64,000 bases of DNA, taken from Streptomyces flavochromogenes. GTDB taxonomy: Bacteria > Actinomycetota > Actinomycetes > Streptomycetales > Streptomycetaceae. The translations under genes were made by a program, and so were the position numbers. Within the stretch, counting starts at the first letter, position 1. The number at the start of each line of letters is the position of its first letter. Below are positions 16,713 to 25,243 of the stretch, piece after piece. The notes below the pieces were generated by a model. It made no database searches and was not told the DNA's origin. It was given only the letters and a program-made list of their open reading frames with translations. The stretch covers positions 62,001-126,000 of the forward strand of contig NZ_JNZO01000027.1 of assembly GCF_000717595.1 (NCBI RefSeq), read 5' to 3'.

Positions 16713-17294
16713 TCAGCGGATCAGGGCGACGAACGCCGCCTCGATGGATTCGATGTCGGGATCATCGTCGTCCGAGGTGTCGCATTCGACGACGGCATCG
16801 GCCCCAGGAGGCGGCTCGAAGATCGACCGCTTCATCTCGCCTCGCCGGAACCGGGACGAGAGCTGTCGGTCGACGGCACCGCCTTCGGCCACCCGGGCGC
16901 GGAGGCGTGCGTCGATGACCGGTTCACGGGCGACGACGTGAACGGCGAGCACGCGGGCGTCACAGGCGAGCAGCGCGTCCAGGAGTTCGCGCGACAGCAC
17001 GGAGGACTCGACGACGAAGCTCACCCCTGAGGAGGCGAGCAGCCGGGCCGTGTTCACCATCACGGTCTCGGCGCGGAGGCTCAAAGGGCCGCCGGCGATG
17101 TGGAAGTCCGGGGCGGGCCGAATGCCACCGTCCTTCGCGACGGTGGCGGAGGACAGCCCGAGTCCGAGCTTGATCTCGTCCCGGGTCAGGAACGGCACGC
17201 CGAGGCGGCGTGCCGTCGCGCGGGCGACGGTGGTCTTTCCGGCCCCCGGGGACCCGCACACCGCGACCACCACCGGTCTTTCCCGCATCAGCAT
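16713..17294 (-). CDS. P-loop small-molecule kinase-like ATPase
   Basis: 193 residues with a Walker A GSPGAGKTT near the start (about residue 15) and, in the middle, SSGVSFVVESSVLSRELLD, where zeta-toxin and chloramphenicol-phosphotransferase-like kinases have a Walker B-like strand. Such AAA_33-type proteins phosphorylate small molecules or nucleotides. The acidic C-terminus (DTSDDDDPDIESIEAAF) may close the active site. ATG 17294 is chosen because CAGGAT lies six bases before it; ATG 17288 (with GGCGG 6 bases upstream) and a longer frame to 17330 are alternatives. It is a singleton with no partner to suggest a substrate. Confidence 0.7.
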   Translation of the reverse strand: MLMRERPVVVAVCGSPGAGKTTVARATARRLGVPFLTRDEIKLGLGLSSATVAKDGGIRPAPDFHIAGGPLSLRAETVMVNTARLLASSGVSFVVESSVLSRELLDALLACDARVLAVHVVAREPVIDARLRARVAEGGAVDRQLSSRFRRGEMKRSIFEPPPGADAVVECDTSDDDDPDIESIEAAFVALIR

Positions 17295-17423
17295 CCGCCG
17301 ATCCTGCCGGATCCCGACCGCGCTGTCCACGAGTCGATCATGGTCGGCCGAGCAGTCCCCGGCGTCCCGAAGCCCGTCGGGGCTCCGTGGCTCCGCGCCC
17401 TCGGGGGGCCGGTGGTCTCCTTG

Positions 17424-18302
17424 TCAGATGACCGGTGGGCGGCCGAGGCGGGTCATGTGGCGGACCGTGGACCAGCGCATGGGGTGGCGGGGCCCGCAGG
17501 AGCGGCGGACGCCCTCCGCGAAGCCGGCGAACCAGGACGCGAGGCCCGGCAGGGAGCGGGTGCGGGCCAGCGTGAGGAGGGTCCAGACGCCCAGGTAGAC
17601 GGGGACGAGCAGGGCCGGCAGGTTGCGCTTGGCGAGCCAGACGCGGTTGCGGGCGGTCATCCGGTAATAGACGGCGTGCCGGGCCGGGCTGGTCTTCGGG
17701 TGCTGGAGGAGGAGTTTCGGCTCGTAGACGACCTTCCAGCCCGCGTCGAGGGCGCGCCAGGCCATGTCGGTCTCCTCGTGGGTGAAGAAGAAGTCCTCCG
17801 GCCAGCCGCCGATCTCGTCGAGCATCGCCATCGACAGGCCGTGGCCGCCACCCAGGAAGGTCGTGACCTCCCCGCCGCGCATCGGGTCCTTCGCCCCCAG
17901 GCGCGGGACGTGGCGGCGCTGCGTCTCGCCCGTCTCGTCGGCGATGCGGAACGAGACGACGCCGAGGGCGTCGTCCCCCTCGTACAGGTCGGCCAGGCGG
18001 CGGAAGACGTCCGTGTCGACGAGCAGGCCGTCGTCGTCGAGGTCCACCAGCACGTCGACGTCGCCGAACGCGCGCAGTGTCTCGATCGCGACGTTCCGCC
18101 CGCCGGACACGCCCCGGTTCTCGGGCAGTTCGACGCCGGTCACGCCCTCGGGGAGCTCCGGCAGGGTCCCGGTGCCGTTGCCGACGACCACGATCCGGGT
18201 GGCGGCCTCGTCCTGCGCCGCCACGGCGTCGAGCAGCGCCCGCAGCTCGTCGGGGCGGGTGCCCATCGTCAGTACCGCCACACCCACACGAGGTCGCGCC
18301 AC
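17424..18302 (-). CDS. Family 2 glycosyltransferase
   Basis: 292 residues, GT-A fold. The N-terminal strand VGVAVLTMGTRPDELRALL, the metal-binding DLDDDG (DXD), an LGGGHGLSMAMLDEIGGW acceptor loop and FFTHEETDMAWRALDAGW form the expected order. The C-terminal 80 residues carry a hydrophobic helix (LPALLVPVYLGVWTLLTLA), so the enzyme is probably membrane-associated and may work on polyprenol-linked sugars or a surface glycan. GTG 18302 has GGAG six bases upstream (GGAGAGAGTC); GTG 18341 is the longer alternative. A leftward -10 TAGCAT is seen at 18370-18375. It is divergent from the kinase gene. Confidence 0.8.
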   Translation of the reverse strand: MARPRVGVAVLTMGTRPDELRALLDAVAAQDEAATRIVVVGNGTGTLPELPEGVTGVELPENRGVSGGRNVAIETLRAFGDVDVLVDLDDDGLLVDTDVFRRLADLYEGDDALGVVSFRIADETGETQRRHVPRLGAKDPMRGGEVTTFLGGGHGLSMAMLDEIGGWPEDFFFTHEETDMAWRALDAGWKVVYEPKLLLQHPKTSPARHAVYYRMTARNRVWLAKRNLPALLVPVYLGVWTLLTLARTRSLPGLASWFAGFAEGVRRSCGPRHPMRWSTVRHMTRLGRPPVI

Positions 18303-18580
18303 GACTCTCTCCGTTCCACGATCACCGGCGTCCGCCGGCACTCATCTCCGGACTCACTCCGGTCCGCGATGCTAACCGTCCGGCGCCACCTTCCGTTCAC
18401 CCGAGCCTCGGTCGTCGTCCATCGCCCCGCCCGTATCACCGGGGTGGAGGTGCCGGACGTGGGCTTCTTCACGGGGGTCGGCGGACGCCCCGGGGGGAGC
18501 GCGGCGAAAGGCGTCGCCCGGCGGCTCTACGCTGGTTCCCTTCCGTCAAGTTGATCGATCGTCGAAGGGGTGGTCTCCAG

Positions 18581-19762
18581 GTGCTGGTCGCGGACCGATA
18601 TCGGCTTCATGTGTGTATCGGCCGGGGCGGTATGGGCGAGGTGTGGCAGGCCACCGACGAGGTGCTCGGCCGGGACGTCGCCGTGAAGCTGATGCTGGCG
18701 CACGGGACCGACCCCTCCGCCGCCGACCGGTTCCGGCTGGAGGCGCAGACCGCCGCCCGGCTGAGCCACCCGCACGTGGTGGGCGTCTTCGACTTCGGCA
18801 CCTGGGACGGAAAGCTGTTCCTCGTCATGGAGTTGGTGGAGGGCGACAGCCTCGCCGGCAGTCCGTCCGATCCGCTGCTGCTGCCCGCCGAGCGGGTCGC
18901 CGTGGTCGCCGCGCACGCAGCCGCCGGGCTGGCCGCCGCGCACCGGCAGGGTGTCGTGCACCGCGACATCAAGCCGGGGAACCTCCTGGTCGACGCCGAC
19001 GGGACGGTGAAGCTCGCCGACTTCGGCATCGCCCGCTTCGTCGACGACCCCTCGGCGGCGCTCACGACGACGGGCCAGATCGTCGGCACGGGGCTCTACC
19101 TCGCCCCCGAGCGGGCCCTCGGGCAGCCCGCCTCGCCCGCCTCCGACGTGTACTCCCTCGGCTGCGTGCTCTACCAACTCCTCACCGGCCGCCCGCCGTT
19201 CCGCGCGGACACCGCCACGGCCCTGCTGTACCAGCACATCGACACCGCCCCGGTGCCGCCCGGCCGGCTCGGGGTGGCGCTGCCGCCCGAGTTCGAGACG
19301 TATCTGCTGAGCCTGCTGGCCAAGCAGCCGGAGCAGCGGCCGCCGGCCCAGGCCATCGCGGACTGGTTCTCCTCCGGCGCCTGGCGCGCCTACGCCCGTC
19401 CGGCCCCGGCACAGCCCGCGCCGCACGCCCCGCACCACCCCGTCGGCCTCCCGGCGGGCGTCGCCACCCGCTCCGCGCCGATGCCGGGAGCCGGCCGGAT
19501 ACCGGGGGCCGCGCCCCTGCCCGGTGCGGCGCCCCTGCCCGTACCGGCGCCGATGCCCGGGCAGGCCCACAGACCCGCGCCCACGCAGGCGCACAGACCC
19601 TCGTCCGGCGGGGTGCCCGCCTCCCGGCGGCGTGAACGGCCCGGCAGCACCACCGGCGGCCTCGCGGAGCTCTCCCGGCGGCGCCCCCGCAAGACGGCCG
19701 CCGTCGCCGGTGCCCTCGCCTTCGTGGTCTTTCTGATCATCGGGATGGCCTGGCTCTCCTGA
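18581..19762 (+). CDS. Ser/Thr protein kinase with C-terminal membrane anchor
   Basis: 393 residues. The Hanks-type kinase domain covers about residues 7-265, with GRGGMGEVW (P-loop), VAVKLM (catalytic Lys), HRDIKPGN (catalytic loop), ADFGIARF and YLAPERALG. A Pro/Ala/His-rich linker of about 105 residues follows, and the protein ends in AAVAGALAFVVFLIIGMAWLS, a membrane segment with almost nothing beyond it. It therefore has no external sensor and is a tail-anchored protein. GTG 18581 has GAAGGGG 10 bases upstream and TACGCT at 18528-18533 as a likely -10; TTG 18551 is a longer alternative. Its substrates are unknown. Confidence 0.9.
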   Translation: MLVADRYRLHVCIGRGGMGEVWQATDEVLGRDVAVKLMLAHGTDPSAADRFRLEAQTAARLSHPHVVGVFDFGTWDGKLFLVMELVEGDSLAGSPSDPLLLPAERVAVVAAHAAAGLAAAHRQGVVHRDIKPGNLLVDADGTVKLADFGIARFVDDPSAALTTTGQIVGTGLYLAPERALGQPASPASDVYSLGCVLYQLLTGRPPFRADTATALLYQHIDTAPVPPGRLGVALPPEFETYLLSLLAKQPEQRPPAQAIADWFSSGAWRAYARPAPAQPAPHAPHHPVGLPAGVATRSAPMPGAGRIPGAAPLPGAAPLPVPAPMPGQAHRPAPTQAHRPSSGGVPASRRRERPGSTTGGLAELSRRRPRKTAAVAGALAFVVFLIIGMAWLS

Positions 19763-19800
19763 CCCGCGGCTCCCGCAGGGCCTCGGTGGCACCAGGGCCC

Positions 19801-20082
19801 TCAGTACGGCCTGGGCGCCATCACCTGTGGCTCCCCGTCCGCCGTCGCGAGCAGCAGGCAGTGCGGTTCGCCCGGCCCCGTGGCGGCCTGTACGGTCACC
19901 GTCTTCGGCGGGTCGGTCGGCAGCTCGACCGGGACCGTGACCGGCTGGTCGTCCTTGATCGGGGCATGGCCGGTCTCCTTGCCGTCTACGAGGATCTCGA
20001 CGACGGACCCGTGCCCGGTCTGCACGGTCGCGGAGACCGAGTGCCCGAGGTGGTCGATGTGGAAGTGGTGCCGTCGGCTCAT
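19801..20082 (-). CDS. Conserved small protein of unknown function
   Basis: 93 residues starting MSRRHHFHIDHLGHSVSAT and consisting mainly of short beta-strand-like stretches (VVEILVDGKETGH, PVTVPVELPTDPPKTVTVQ). No signal peptide, membrane segment or known motif. ATG 20082 has GGAGG five bases upstream, a strong site, and TACTCT further upstream could be the -10. The N-terminal His cluster (HHFHIDHLGH) may bind metal, but that is speculation. It converges with the kinase gene, 38 bases apart. Confidence 0.65.
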   Translation of the reverse strand: MSRRHHFHIDHLGHSVSATVQTGHGSVVEILVDGKETGHAPIKDDQPVTVPVELPTDPPKTVTVQAATGPGEPHCLLLATADGEPQVMAPRPY

Positions 20083-20252
20083 GGGTACCTCCGTCACTCC
20101 AGAGTAGGTACGGACCCCCGATCCCGCCGCTCCCGCCGTGCCCGGTGCGGATCACGGCCGGAGTGCGGCCCCAACGGGCCGGTGTTCAGATGGACCGGTA
20201 CGCCGATCAGCGCCCCCGCGGAACGGAGCACCCCGATGACCGAGCGCCGGCC

Positions 20253-21272
20253 TCAGCGGCTCGCCCACACGAGTGCCCCGAGCAGGATCAGGGTCCCCAG
20301 GATCCCGAGGTTGACCACCTTGTACTGGAGGAAGACCGCGGCGAACTCGCGCATGGTCGCCGACGGCCAGAAGTAGGCGGCGGTCGGCGAGCCCACCACC
20401 TGGCCGTCCACACCCGCGCGGCGGGCCAGGATCGCGGCCCGGAAGGCGTGGAAGTTGTTGGTGACGATCACGCACGAGGAGCCCGGCCGGTCCCGCTCCA
20501 TCAGCTCCTTGCTGAAGATCATGTTCTCCTCGGTGGTGCGCGAGCGGTCCTCGCGCACCAGCGCGCCCGCCGGGAAGCCGCGCTCGACGAGGTAGTCGGC
20601 CATCGCGTGGGACTCGGGCACCTCCTCGTCGGGGCCTTGGCCGCCCGAGACGACGAGGACGGGGGCGCCGCCGTCAGGCCGCTCGTACGCGGCCAGCCTC
20701 TCGTGCACCTCGCGCCCCCGGTCCAGGCGGCTCGCGAGGAGCGGGGGCACCCGCCGGCCGCCGATCAGGCCGGAGCCGAGCACGACGACGTAGTCGGCGT
20801 CGCGGCGGATCCTCATCCGGCCGTACAGGAACGCGTAGCCCACGAAGCAGACGAAGAGGAAGGAGACGTAGCCGAGGACGAGGAGGAGGGTGACGACGAG
20901 GACCTGCAGGGCCCACGAGTCGGTGGCCGCGGCGGTCACCGCCAGGACCATCACGCCGAACATGCCGAGCCCGGCGAGGAGCGAGAGCAGGTTGGACGGG
21001 CGTCTGCCCTCCTTGCAGATCATCTTCACGCCGTTCGCGGTGAGCAGCCCCGCGAGGACGACCGGGCCGAGGCCGAGCACCAGCAGCCCGCAGATCATCA
21101 CCGTCTCGGCGACACCGGGCGGAGCGTCCTCGATCCCGGCGAGCAGTCCGACCCCGAAGAAGGTGACGGCGAGGCCGAGGAGCACGGCGTTGCCGAAGCG
21201 GCGCCGGTCCCGTCGTACACCGAGCGCGAAGAACAGCAGGAAGACCGCGGCGACGGCGAAGGCGTACGACAT
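20253..21272 (-). CDS. YdcF-family (DUF218) membrane protein
   Basis: 339 residues. Four to five membrane segments in the first 165 residues (FAVAAVFLLFFALGV, NAVLLGLAVTFFGVGLLAG, ICGLLVLGLGPVVLAGLLTA, LGMFGVMVLAVTAAA, VLVVTLLLVLGYVSFLFVCFV) precede a DUF218 domain with ADYVVVLGSGL, GREVHERLAAY, VVSGGQGPDEE, ESHAMADYL and TNNFHAFRAAI. In E. coli related proteins (ElyC/SanA/YdcF) are linked to envelope or lipid-carrier metabolism. One more membrane helix ends the protein. TACGAT six bases before ATG 21272 predicts a leaderless message. The exact reaction is unknown. Confidence 0.85.
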   Translation of the reverse strand: MSYAFAVAAVFLLFFALGVRRDRRRFGNAVLLGLAVTFFGVGLLAGIEDAPPGVAETVMICGLLVLGLGPVVLAGLLTANGVKMICKEGRRPSNLLSLLAGLGMFGVMVLAVTAAATDSWALQVLVVTLLLVLGYVSFLFVCFVGYAFLYGRMRIRRDADYVVVLGSGLIGGRRVPPLLASRLDRGREVHERLAAYERPDGGAPVLVVSGGQGPDEEVPESHAMADYLVERGFPAGALVREDRSRTTEENMIFSKELMERDRPGSSCVIVTNNFHAFRAAILARRAGVDGQVVGSPTAAYFWPSATMREFAAVFLQYKVVNLGILGTLILLGALVWASR

Positions 21273-21292
21273 GACGGCATCGTAGGCAGACC

Positions 21293-22762
21293 TCAGGCCT
21301 CCCCCGCCAGGGTGAACAGGCCACGCCGCGCACCCTCTTCGTACGCGTACCGGAGTTCCCTGCCGCCGAGCAGCAACCGGAGCGCCCGCTCGCTCCGTGT
21401 CCGGGTCACCACGCAGAACTCCGCGGGGCGGTAGGAGGTGTCGAAGACCGAGCTCCGTAACAGGTCCACCGCTCCCAGCAGATGGGCCGCCTCGTCCCGC
21501 CTGCCCGCCGACACCCGGATCTGGGCGAGGAGTTCCGCCGCACCGGCCGCGCCCGCCGCCGACCCCATGCGCAGATGCTCCCGGAGCGCCCACCGGGCGT
21601 GCTCGGCGGCCCGCTCCAGATCCCCGTCCCAGGCCGCGAGCTCGGCGCGGGCGACGTACGACCAGGCCTCGGCGTACATGTCACGGCCCGACCACGACCA
21701 CCGGCTCTCGCGATCCAGGTCGGCCTGGTCGAGTGCCTCCTGCGCGGCCTCCGGGTCGGTACGGCACTGGGCCAGCGCGATACCCGCCCAGCACGCGTGC
21801 CGGGTCGGGCCGAACTCCGGGTACTCCCCCATCAGCGCGAGGGCCTCCCGGAACTCGTCCGCGGCCGCGCGGGTGCGCCCCTGGTAGAGCGCGGTCGCGC
21901 CCCGCAGATGGGCGAGGAGCCCCAGCGCTCCGTCGTCCCCGTCCCGTACGGCCGCGGCCCAGGCCCGGACGAGGAGCGGATCCGCCTCCTCCGGGCGGCC
22001 CGACTCCAGCTCCAGGAACGCGGCGAGCCACAGGGCGCGGGCCGTCGGCTCCCCGCCGAGCAGGGCGAGGGCGTGCCGCAGCCGGGTCCGGCCCTCGGCG
22101 ACCCGCCCGCAGACGGCCCACAGGAACCACAGCGAGACGGCGATCTCGACGGCGGTGCCCGCCTGGTCGTCCCGTGCGTGCGGCGCGGTCGTCGGGTCCA
22201 TGGCGGCGGCCAGGTCGGGGAGTTCCCGCAGCGCCAGGTCGCGGGCGTCGAGCTGCCGGCCGCTCTGCCACCAGTCGGCGGCCCGCCGGGCGAGCTTCAC
22301 GCACCACCGCCGGTGCCGCAGGACGAGGTCCGGGCGGTCGCCGCGTTCGGTGAGCCGGCGGGCGCCCACGGCCCGCATCGGGTGCGGCATCCAGTAGCGG
22401 GGGACGTCGTCCTCGCCGGCGAACAGGTCGTCGACGGGAAGGAGGGCGAGGGGCACGAGCCGGTCGAGGACGGCGAGGATCGTCCCCGGGGGCAGCGTCC
22501 ACGACGCGCACACCTCGTGGACGGCGTCCCGGCCGAAGGCCCCCTCGAAGACGGACAGCCGCTCCCACAGGAGCCGTTCGGCGGGCCCGCAGCGGGCGTA
22601 TCCGCGCTCGGCGGCGGCGAGCTGTCCCGCGCTCACCGGCTCGCCCCACAGCAGCCGCTCCTCGGTCACGGGCCCGCCCCACGACGGCCGTTCCTCGCTC
22701 ACCGCCCCGCCCCAGAGCGCCCGCTCCGCGGTCTCGGGTGGGTCCTCGGTCCCCATGCGCAT
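21293..22762 (-). CDS. TPR protein resembling the C-terminal half of an AfsR/NB-ARC regulator
   Basis: 489 residues. The N-terminus has three degenerate copies of a WGG-x-V-x-EER motif (residues 14-46), then AERLLWERLSVFEGAFGRDAVHEVC, the winged-helix block that follows the ATPase in STAND/AfsR-like regulators, then helical repeats rich in Ala, Leu and Arg that look like TPRs (residues 200-440). There is no Walker A or B, so it cannot be a STAND switch by itself. It may be a scaffold, or a regulator that lost its ATPase. Start ATG 22762 (GAGG 9 upstream) or ATG 22756; the open frame further upstream overlaps a divergent promoter and is rejected. Confidence 0.65.
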   Translation of the reverse strand: MRMGTEDPPETAERALWGGAVSEERPSWGGPVTEERLLWGEPVSAGQLAAAERGYARCGPAERLLWERLSVFEGAFGRDAVHEVCASWTLPPGTILAVLDRLVPLALLPVDDLFAGEDDVPRYWMPHPMRAVGARRLTERGDRPDLVLRHRRWCVKLARRAADWWQSGRQLDARDLALRELPDLAAAMDPTTAPHARDDQAGTAVEIAVSLWFLWAVCGRVAEGRTRLRHALALLGGEPTARALWLAAFLELESGRPEEADPLLVRAWAAAVRDGDDGALGLLAHLRGATALYQGRTRAAADEFREALALMGEYPEFGPTRHACWAGIALAQCRTDPEAAQEALDQADLDRESRWSWSGRDMYAEAWSYVARAELAAWDGDLERAAEHARWALREHLRMGSAAGAAGAAELLAQIRVSAGRRDEAAHLLGAVDLLRSSVFDTSYRPAEFCVVTRTRSERALRLLLGGRELRYAYEEGARRGLFTLAGEA

Positions 22763-22833
22763 CGCCCCCGTCCTCTCCCCGTGTGTGACTTGTGCCTGAG
22801 TCCATGGCGAACGACCGCCGTTGCGGCTTGAAT

Positions 22834-22841
22834 GCATATGC
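22834..22841. promoter_or_regulatory. AT-rich palindrome in the divergent TPR/Lrp region
   Basis: GCATATGC is a rare AT-rich palindrome for this DNA, sitting 71 bases before the Lrp-type gene and 72 before the TPR gene; TGAA and TTCA flank it symmetrically. It could be an operator or the leftward -10 (TATGCA). Confidence 0.3.
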
Positions 22842-22911
22842 CTCGGTTCACCATCCTGGGGCGCCCCGGAACCCACACCCACGGTTTGCCGGGGATCGAC
22901 CAGGGAGGGAA

Positions 22912-23943
22912 ATGACGACCGGGGAATCCGTCCTGGGAGAGGCGGATCTTTCGCTGATCCACGCACTGCAGATGGCCCCGCGCGCCAGCTGGACCCAGCT
23001 CTCGGCCGTGCTCGGGGCGAGTCCGGACACCCTCGCCCGGCGCTGGGAGCACCTCACGGCCGGGGGGTACGCCTGGAGTTCGCTGCTCGCCGCCCGCCAC
23101 GGCTCGGACGAGATGCTCTACGCCTGGGTCGAGCTGGAGTGCGCCGCGGGCACCTCCGAGGCCACCGCGACCGAGGTCGCGGGCGATCAGCACACCCTCG
23201 GCGTCCACCAGGTGACCGGCGACGCCGACCTCGTCCTGCTCGTGATCAGCCCCGACCTGTACGCCCTCGACGGCTATCTCGCCGGACGCGTGCGGCGGCT
23301 GCCCGGGGTGCTCCGGTGCCGCACCCAGGTCGTCACCCGGATGCACAACCGCCCGTACCGGTCCCGGATCGAGCAGCTCACCCCGGGTCAGGTCCAGCTC
23401 CTCACGGAACTCACGGGCGGGGACCGGCGGCCGCGCGCGCACGCGCGTCCCTTCCCGAACCTCACGGAACTCGACCACCGGCTGATCGCGGAGCTGTCGG
23501 GGGACGCCCGCCGCAGCGCCGCCGAACTGGCCCGGCAGTGCGGTACGAGCGAGTCGACGGTACGGCGGAGGCTGGACGTCCTGTCGGCGGGCGGCGCCCT
23601 CCACCACCACTGTCTGCCGGCCCCGAGGTTCTCCGGGCGTCCGATGTGGGCGATGGTCACCACCGACGTACCGCCCCTGGAGGTGCCGGCGACCGTTGCG
23701 GCGCTCGCCCGGCTGCCGCAGACCCGGCTGGTCACCTCGGTCACCGGCCCGCACAACCTGGCCGTCGCGATGTGGCTCCGCACGGTCGAGGAACTGCACG
23801 AGGTCACGTCCGCGTTCGTACGGGCCGCCCCGGCGCTGCGGATCGCGGGCACCGCGCTCGCGCTGCGCACCCACAAGATCGGGGCGCAGGTCCTCGGCCT
23901 CGACGGGCGGCGGACGCACCACATCCGCCCCGGCACCCCCTGA
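22912..23943 (+). CDS. Lrp/AsnC-family regulator with two fused modules
   Basis: 343 residues, twice the usual 150-160. The first HTH (about 8-55, LIHALQMAPRASWTQLSAVL) is followed by an AsnC ligand domain, then a second, better conserved HTH (about 183-235, LDHRLIAELSGDARRSAAEL, SESTVRRRLDVL) and a second AsnC domain (VTTDVPPLEVPATVAALARL). Tandem forms like this probably act as an internal pseudo-dimer that binds amino acids or related ligands. GGGAGGG lies 4-5 bases before ATG 22912, fixing the start. It is divergent from the TPR gene. A small hairpin follows the stop. Confidence 0.85.
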   Translation: MTTGESVLGEADLSLIHALQMAPRASWTQLSAVLGASPDTLARRWEHLTAGGYAWSSLLAARHGSDEMLYAWVELECAAGTSEATATEVAGDQHTLGVHQVTGDADLVLLVISPDLYALDGYLAGRVRRLPGVLRCRTQVVTRMHNRPYRSRIEQLTPGQVQLLTELTGGDRRPRAHARPFPNLTELDHRLIAELSGDARRSAAELARQCGTSESTVRRRLDVLSAGGALHHHCLPAPRFSGRPMWAMVTTDVPPLEVPATVAALARLPQTRLVTSVTGPHNLAVAMWLRTVEELHEVTSAFVRAAPALRIAGTALALRTHKIGAQVLGLDGRRTHHIRPGTP

Positions 23944-23961
23944 CACGCCCGCACGGGCGTG
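23944..23961. terminator. Short hairpin after the Lrp-type gene
   Basis: CACGCCCG pairs with CGGGCGTG (23944-23951, 23954-23961); it is next to the promoter of the following small gene, so it may be terminator or operator. Confidence 0.4.
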
Positions 23962-23975
23962 GTCTGATGGCCGGT

Positions 23976-24260
23976 ATGGAGTTCGCCGTGTTCGTGACGC
24001 TGCCCGGCCTGGTCATCCTGCTGACCGTGATCGCTTTCGCCGATCAGATCCTGCGCATGACCGGCCGCGGGAAGCGCCGCGGGCAGATCTCGTCGACCGG
24101 CTTCGAGCAGCTCCACGCCACCTTCTCGCAGGGCAAGCAGAACGAGCTCAAGGAGCGGCAGAGCGCTCTGGTGCTGCGCGACGACGAGGAGGACGGCGCC
24201 CCGCCGCACCACTCGACGGTGGACCTCACGGGCGGGCGCGCGGTCATCCGGCTTCCCTGA
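23976..24260 (+). CDS. Small membrane protein (DUF6191-like)
   Basis: 94 residues: one N-terminal membrane helix (EFAVFVTLPGLVILLTVIAFADQIL) followed by a basic stretch (GRGKRRGQ) and a soluble, acidic tail containing a repeated-looking Gln/Lys/Glu segment (HATFSQGKQNELKERQ). This matches a short family found widely in actinomycetes with no assigned function. ATG 23976 is preferred since TCTGAT lies seven bases before it; ATG 23967 adds MAG. It reads in the same direction as the Lrp gene, 32 bases away. Confidence 0.65.
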   Translation: MEFAVFVTLPGLVILLTVIAFADQILRMTGRGKRRGQISSTGFEQLHATFSQGKQNELKERQSALVLRDDEEDGAPPHHSTVDLTGGRAVIRLP

Positions 24261-24290
24261 GCCGCCGGGCACTCGCTCCGGCGGCCGGGG

Positions 24291-24342
24291 GAAGGCGGCT
24301 CGGGAAGGCGGCTCGGAGAGAGGGCTCGGAGAGGCGGCTCAG
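24291..24342. repeat. 13-base tandem repeat, four units, over a stop codon
   Basis: Units at 24291-24303, 24304-24316 (identical, GAAGGCGGCTCGG), 24317-24329 and 24330-24342 (diverged). The last unit contains the stop codon of the leftward methyltransferase (24339-24341). Confidence 0.85.
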
Positions 24343-25172
24343 GTGGCCGGGCGGGTCGCCTTGACCGAGTACATCATCGGAATGCGGGGCCGGTCCGCCG
24401 GGAAGCGGTAGTAGCCGTCCTCGTGCCGCTGGAGCGCGCCGTAGCGCGGGTACAGCGAGGCGTCGTGCTCGTGCAGGAACTCGATCCGCAGGCCGGCCCT
24501 GGCGAGCGCGGTGACGACCTCGCCGACCGGGTGCACCCATTCCACGCTGCGGTTGTGGACGGTGGCGGCGTCGAGCTCGGCGTACGTGCCCGGGCTGGTG
24601 TCCACCCAGGGATCACGGACGAAGTAGTCGTTGACGATCCGGCTGCCGGTCTCGTCGTCGAGCGAGTCGGTGAGCGGATGGAACTCGGCCACGTAGAGGA
24701 AGCCGCCGGGGGCGACCAGCGAGGCGGCGGTCTCCGCCCAGCGCTCGATGTCGGGCAGCCAGTTCAGCGCGCCGCAGCCCGTGTAGACGATGTCGTAGGC
24801 GCTGTCGGGGACGGCCTCCGCGGCGTCGTACACATCGGCCGCGACGAAGGCCGCCCGGTCCTGTGCGAGGCCCAGGTCCGCGGCGAGCGAGCGGGCGGTC
24901 TCGACGGCGGGCTCGGAGAAGTCCAGGCCGACGACGTGCGAGGCGCCGTGGCGGGCCCAGGAGAGGGTGTCGAGGCCGATGTGGCACTGCAGGTGCAGCA
25001 GGGAACGTCCGGTGACGTCGCCGACCTCCGCGAGCTCGAAGTCCCGCAGGGCGTCCTTGCCCGCGCGGAAGGTGTCGAGGTCGTAGAAGTCGCTCGCGGC
25101 GTGGATGGGGACGCGCTCGTCCCAGCGTGCGCGGTTGACCTCGTGCCAGTCATCGGGCGTCGGCGAGTACAT
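24339..25172 (-). CDS. Class I SAM-dependent methyltransferase
   Basis: 277 residues. The SAM-binding loop is LLHLQCHIGLDTLSWAR, followed by VVGLDFSEPAVETAR (acidic end of strand 2), FVAADVYDA and DIVYTGCGALNWL. It belongs to the UbiE/type 11 group common in Streptomyces; no substrate can be read from the sequence. The in-frame GTG 25190 is not preferred, because TAACCT (25180-25185) would be the -10 seven bases before ATG 25172 and would overlap the longer start, giving a leaderless message. The gene is divergent from the S9 peptidase. Confidence 0.8.
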   Translation of the reverse strand: MYSPTPDDWHEVNRARWDERVPIHAASDFYDLDTFRAGKDALRDFELAEVGDVTGRSLLHLQCHIGLDTLSWARHGASHVVGLDFSEPAVETARSLAADLGLAQDRAAFVAADVYDAAEAVPDSAYDIVYTGCGALNWLPDIERWAETAASLVAPGGFLYVAEFHPLTDSLDDETGSRIVNDYFVRDPWVDTSPGTYAELDAATVHNRSVEWVHPVGEVVTALARAGLRIEFLHEHDASLYPRYGALQRHEDGYYRFPADRPRIPMMYSVKATRPAT

Positions 25173-25243
25173 GTCGGCGAGGTTATCCACAGGTTGAGGG
25201 GGACGCGACCCGATTGTCCGCCGCGCGGAGCATCATGGGTGCC

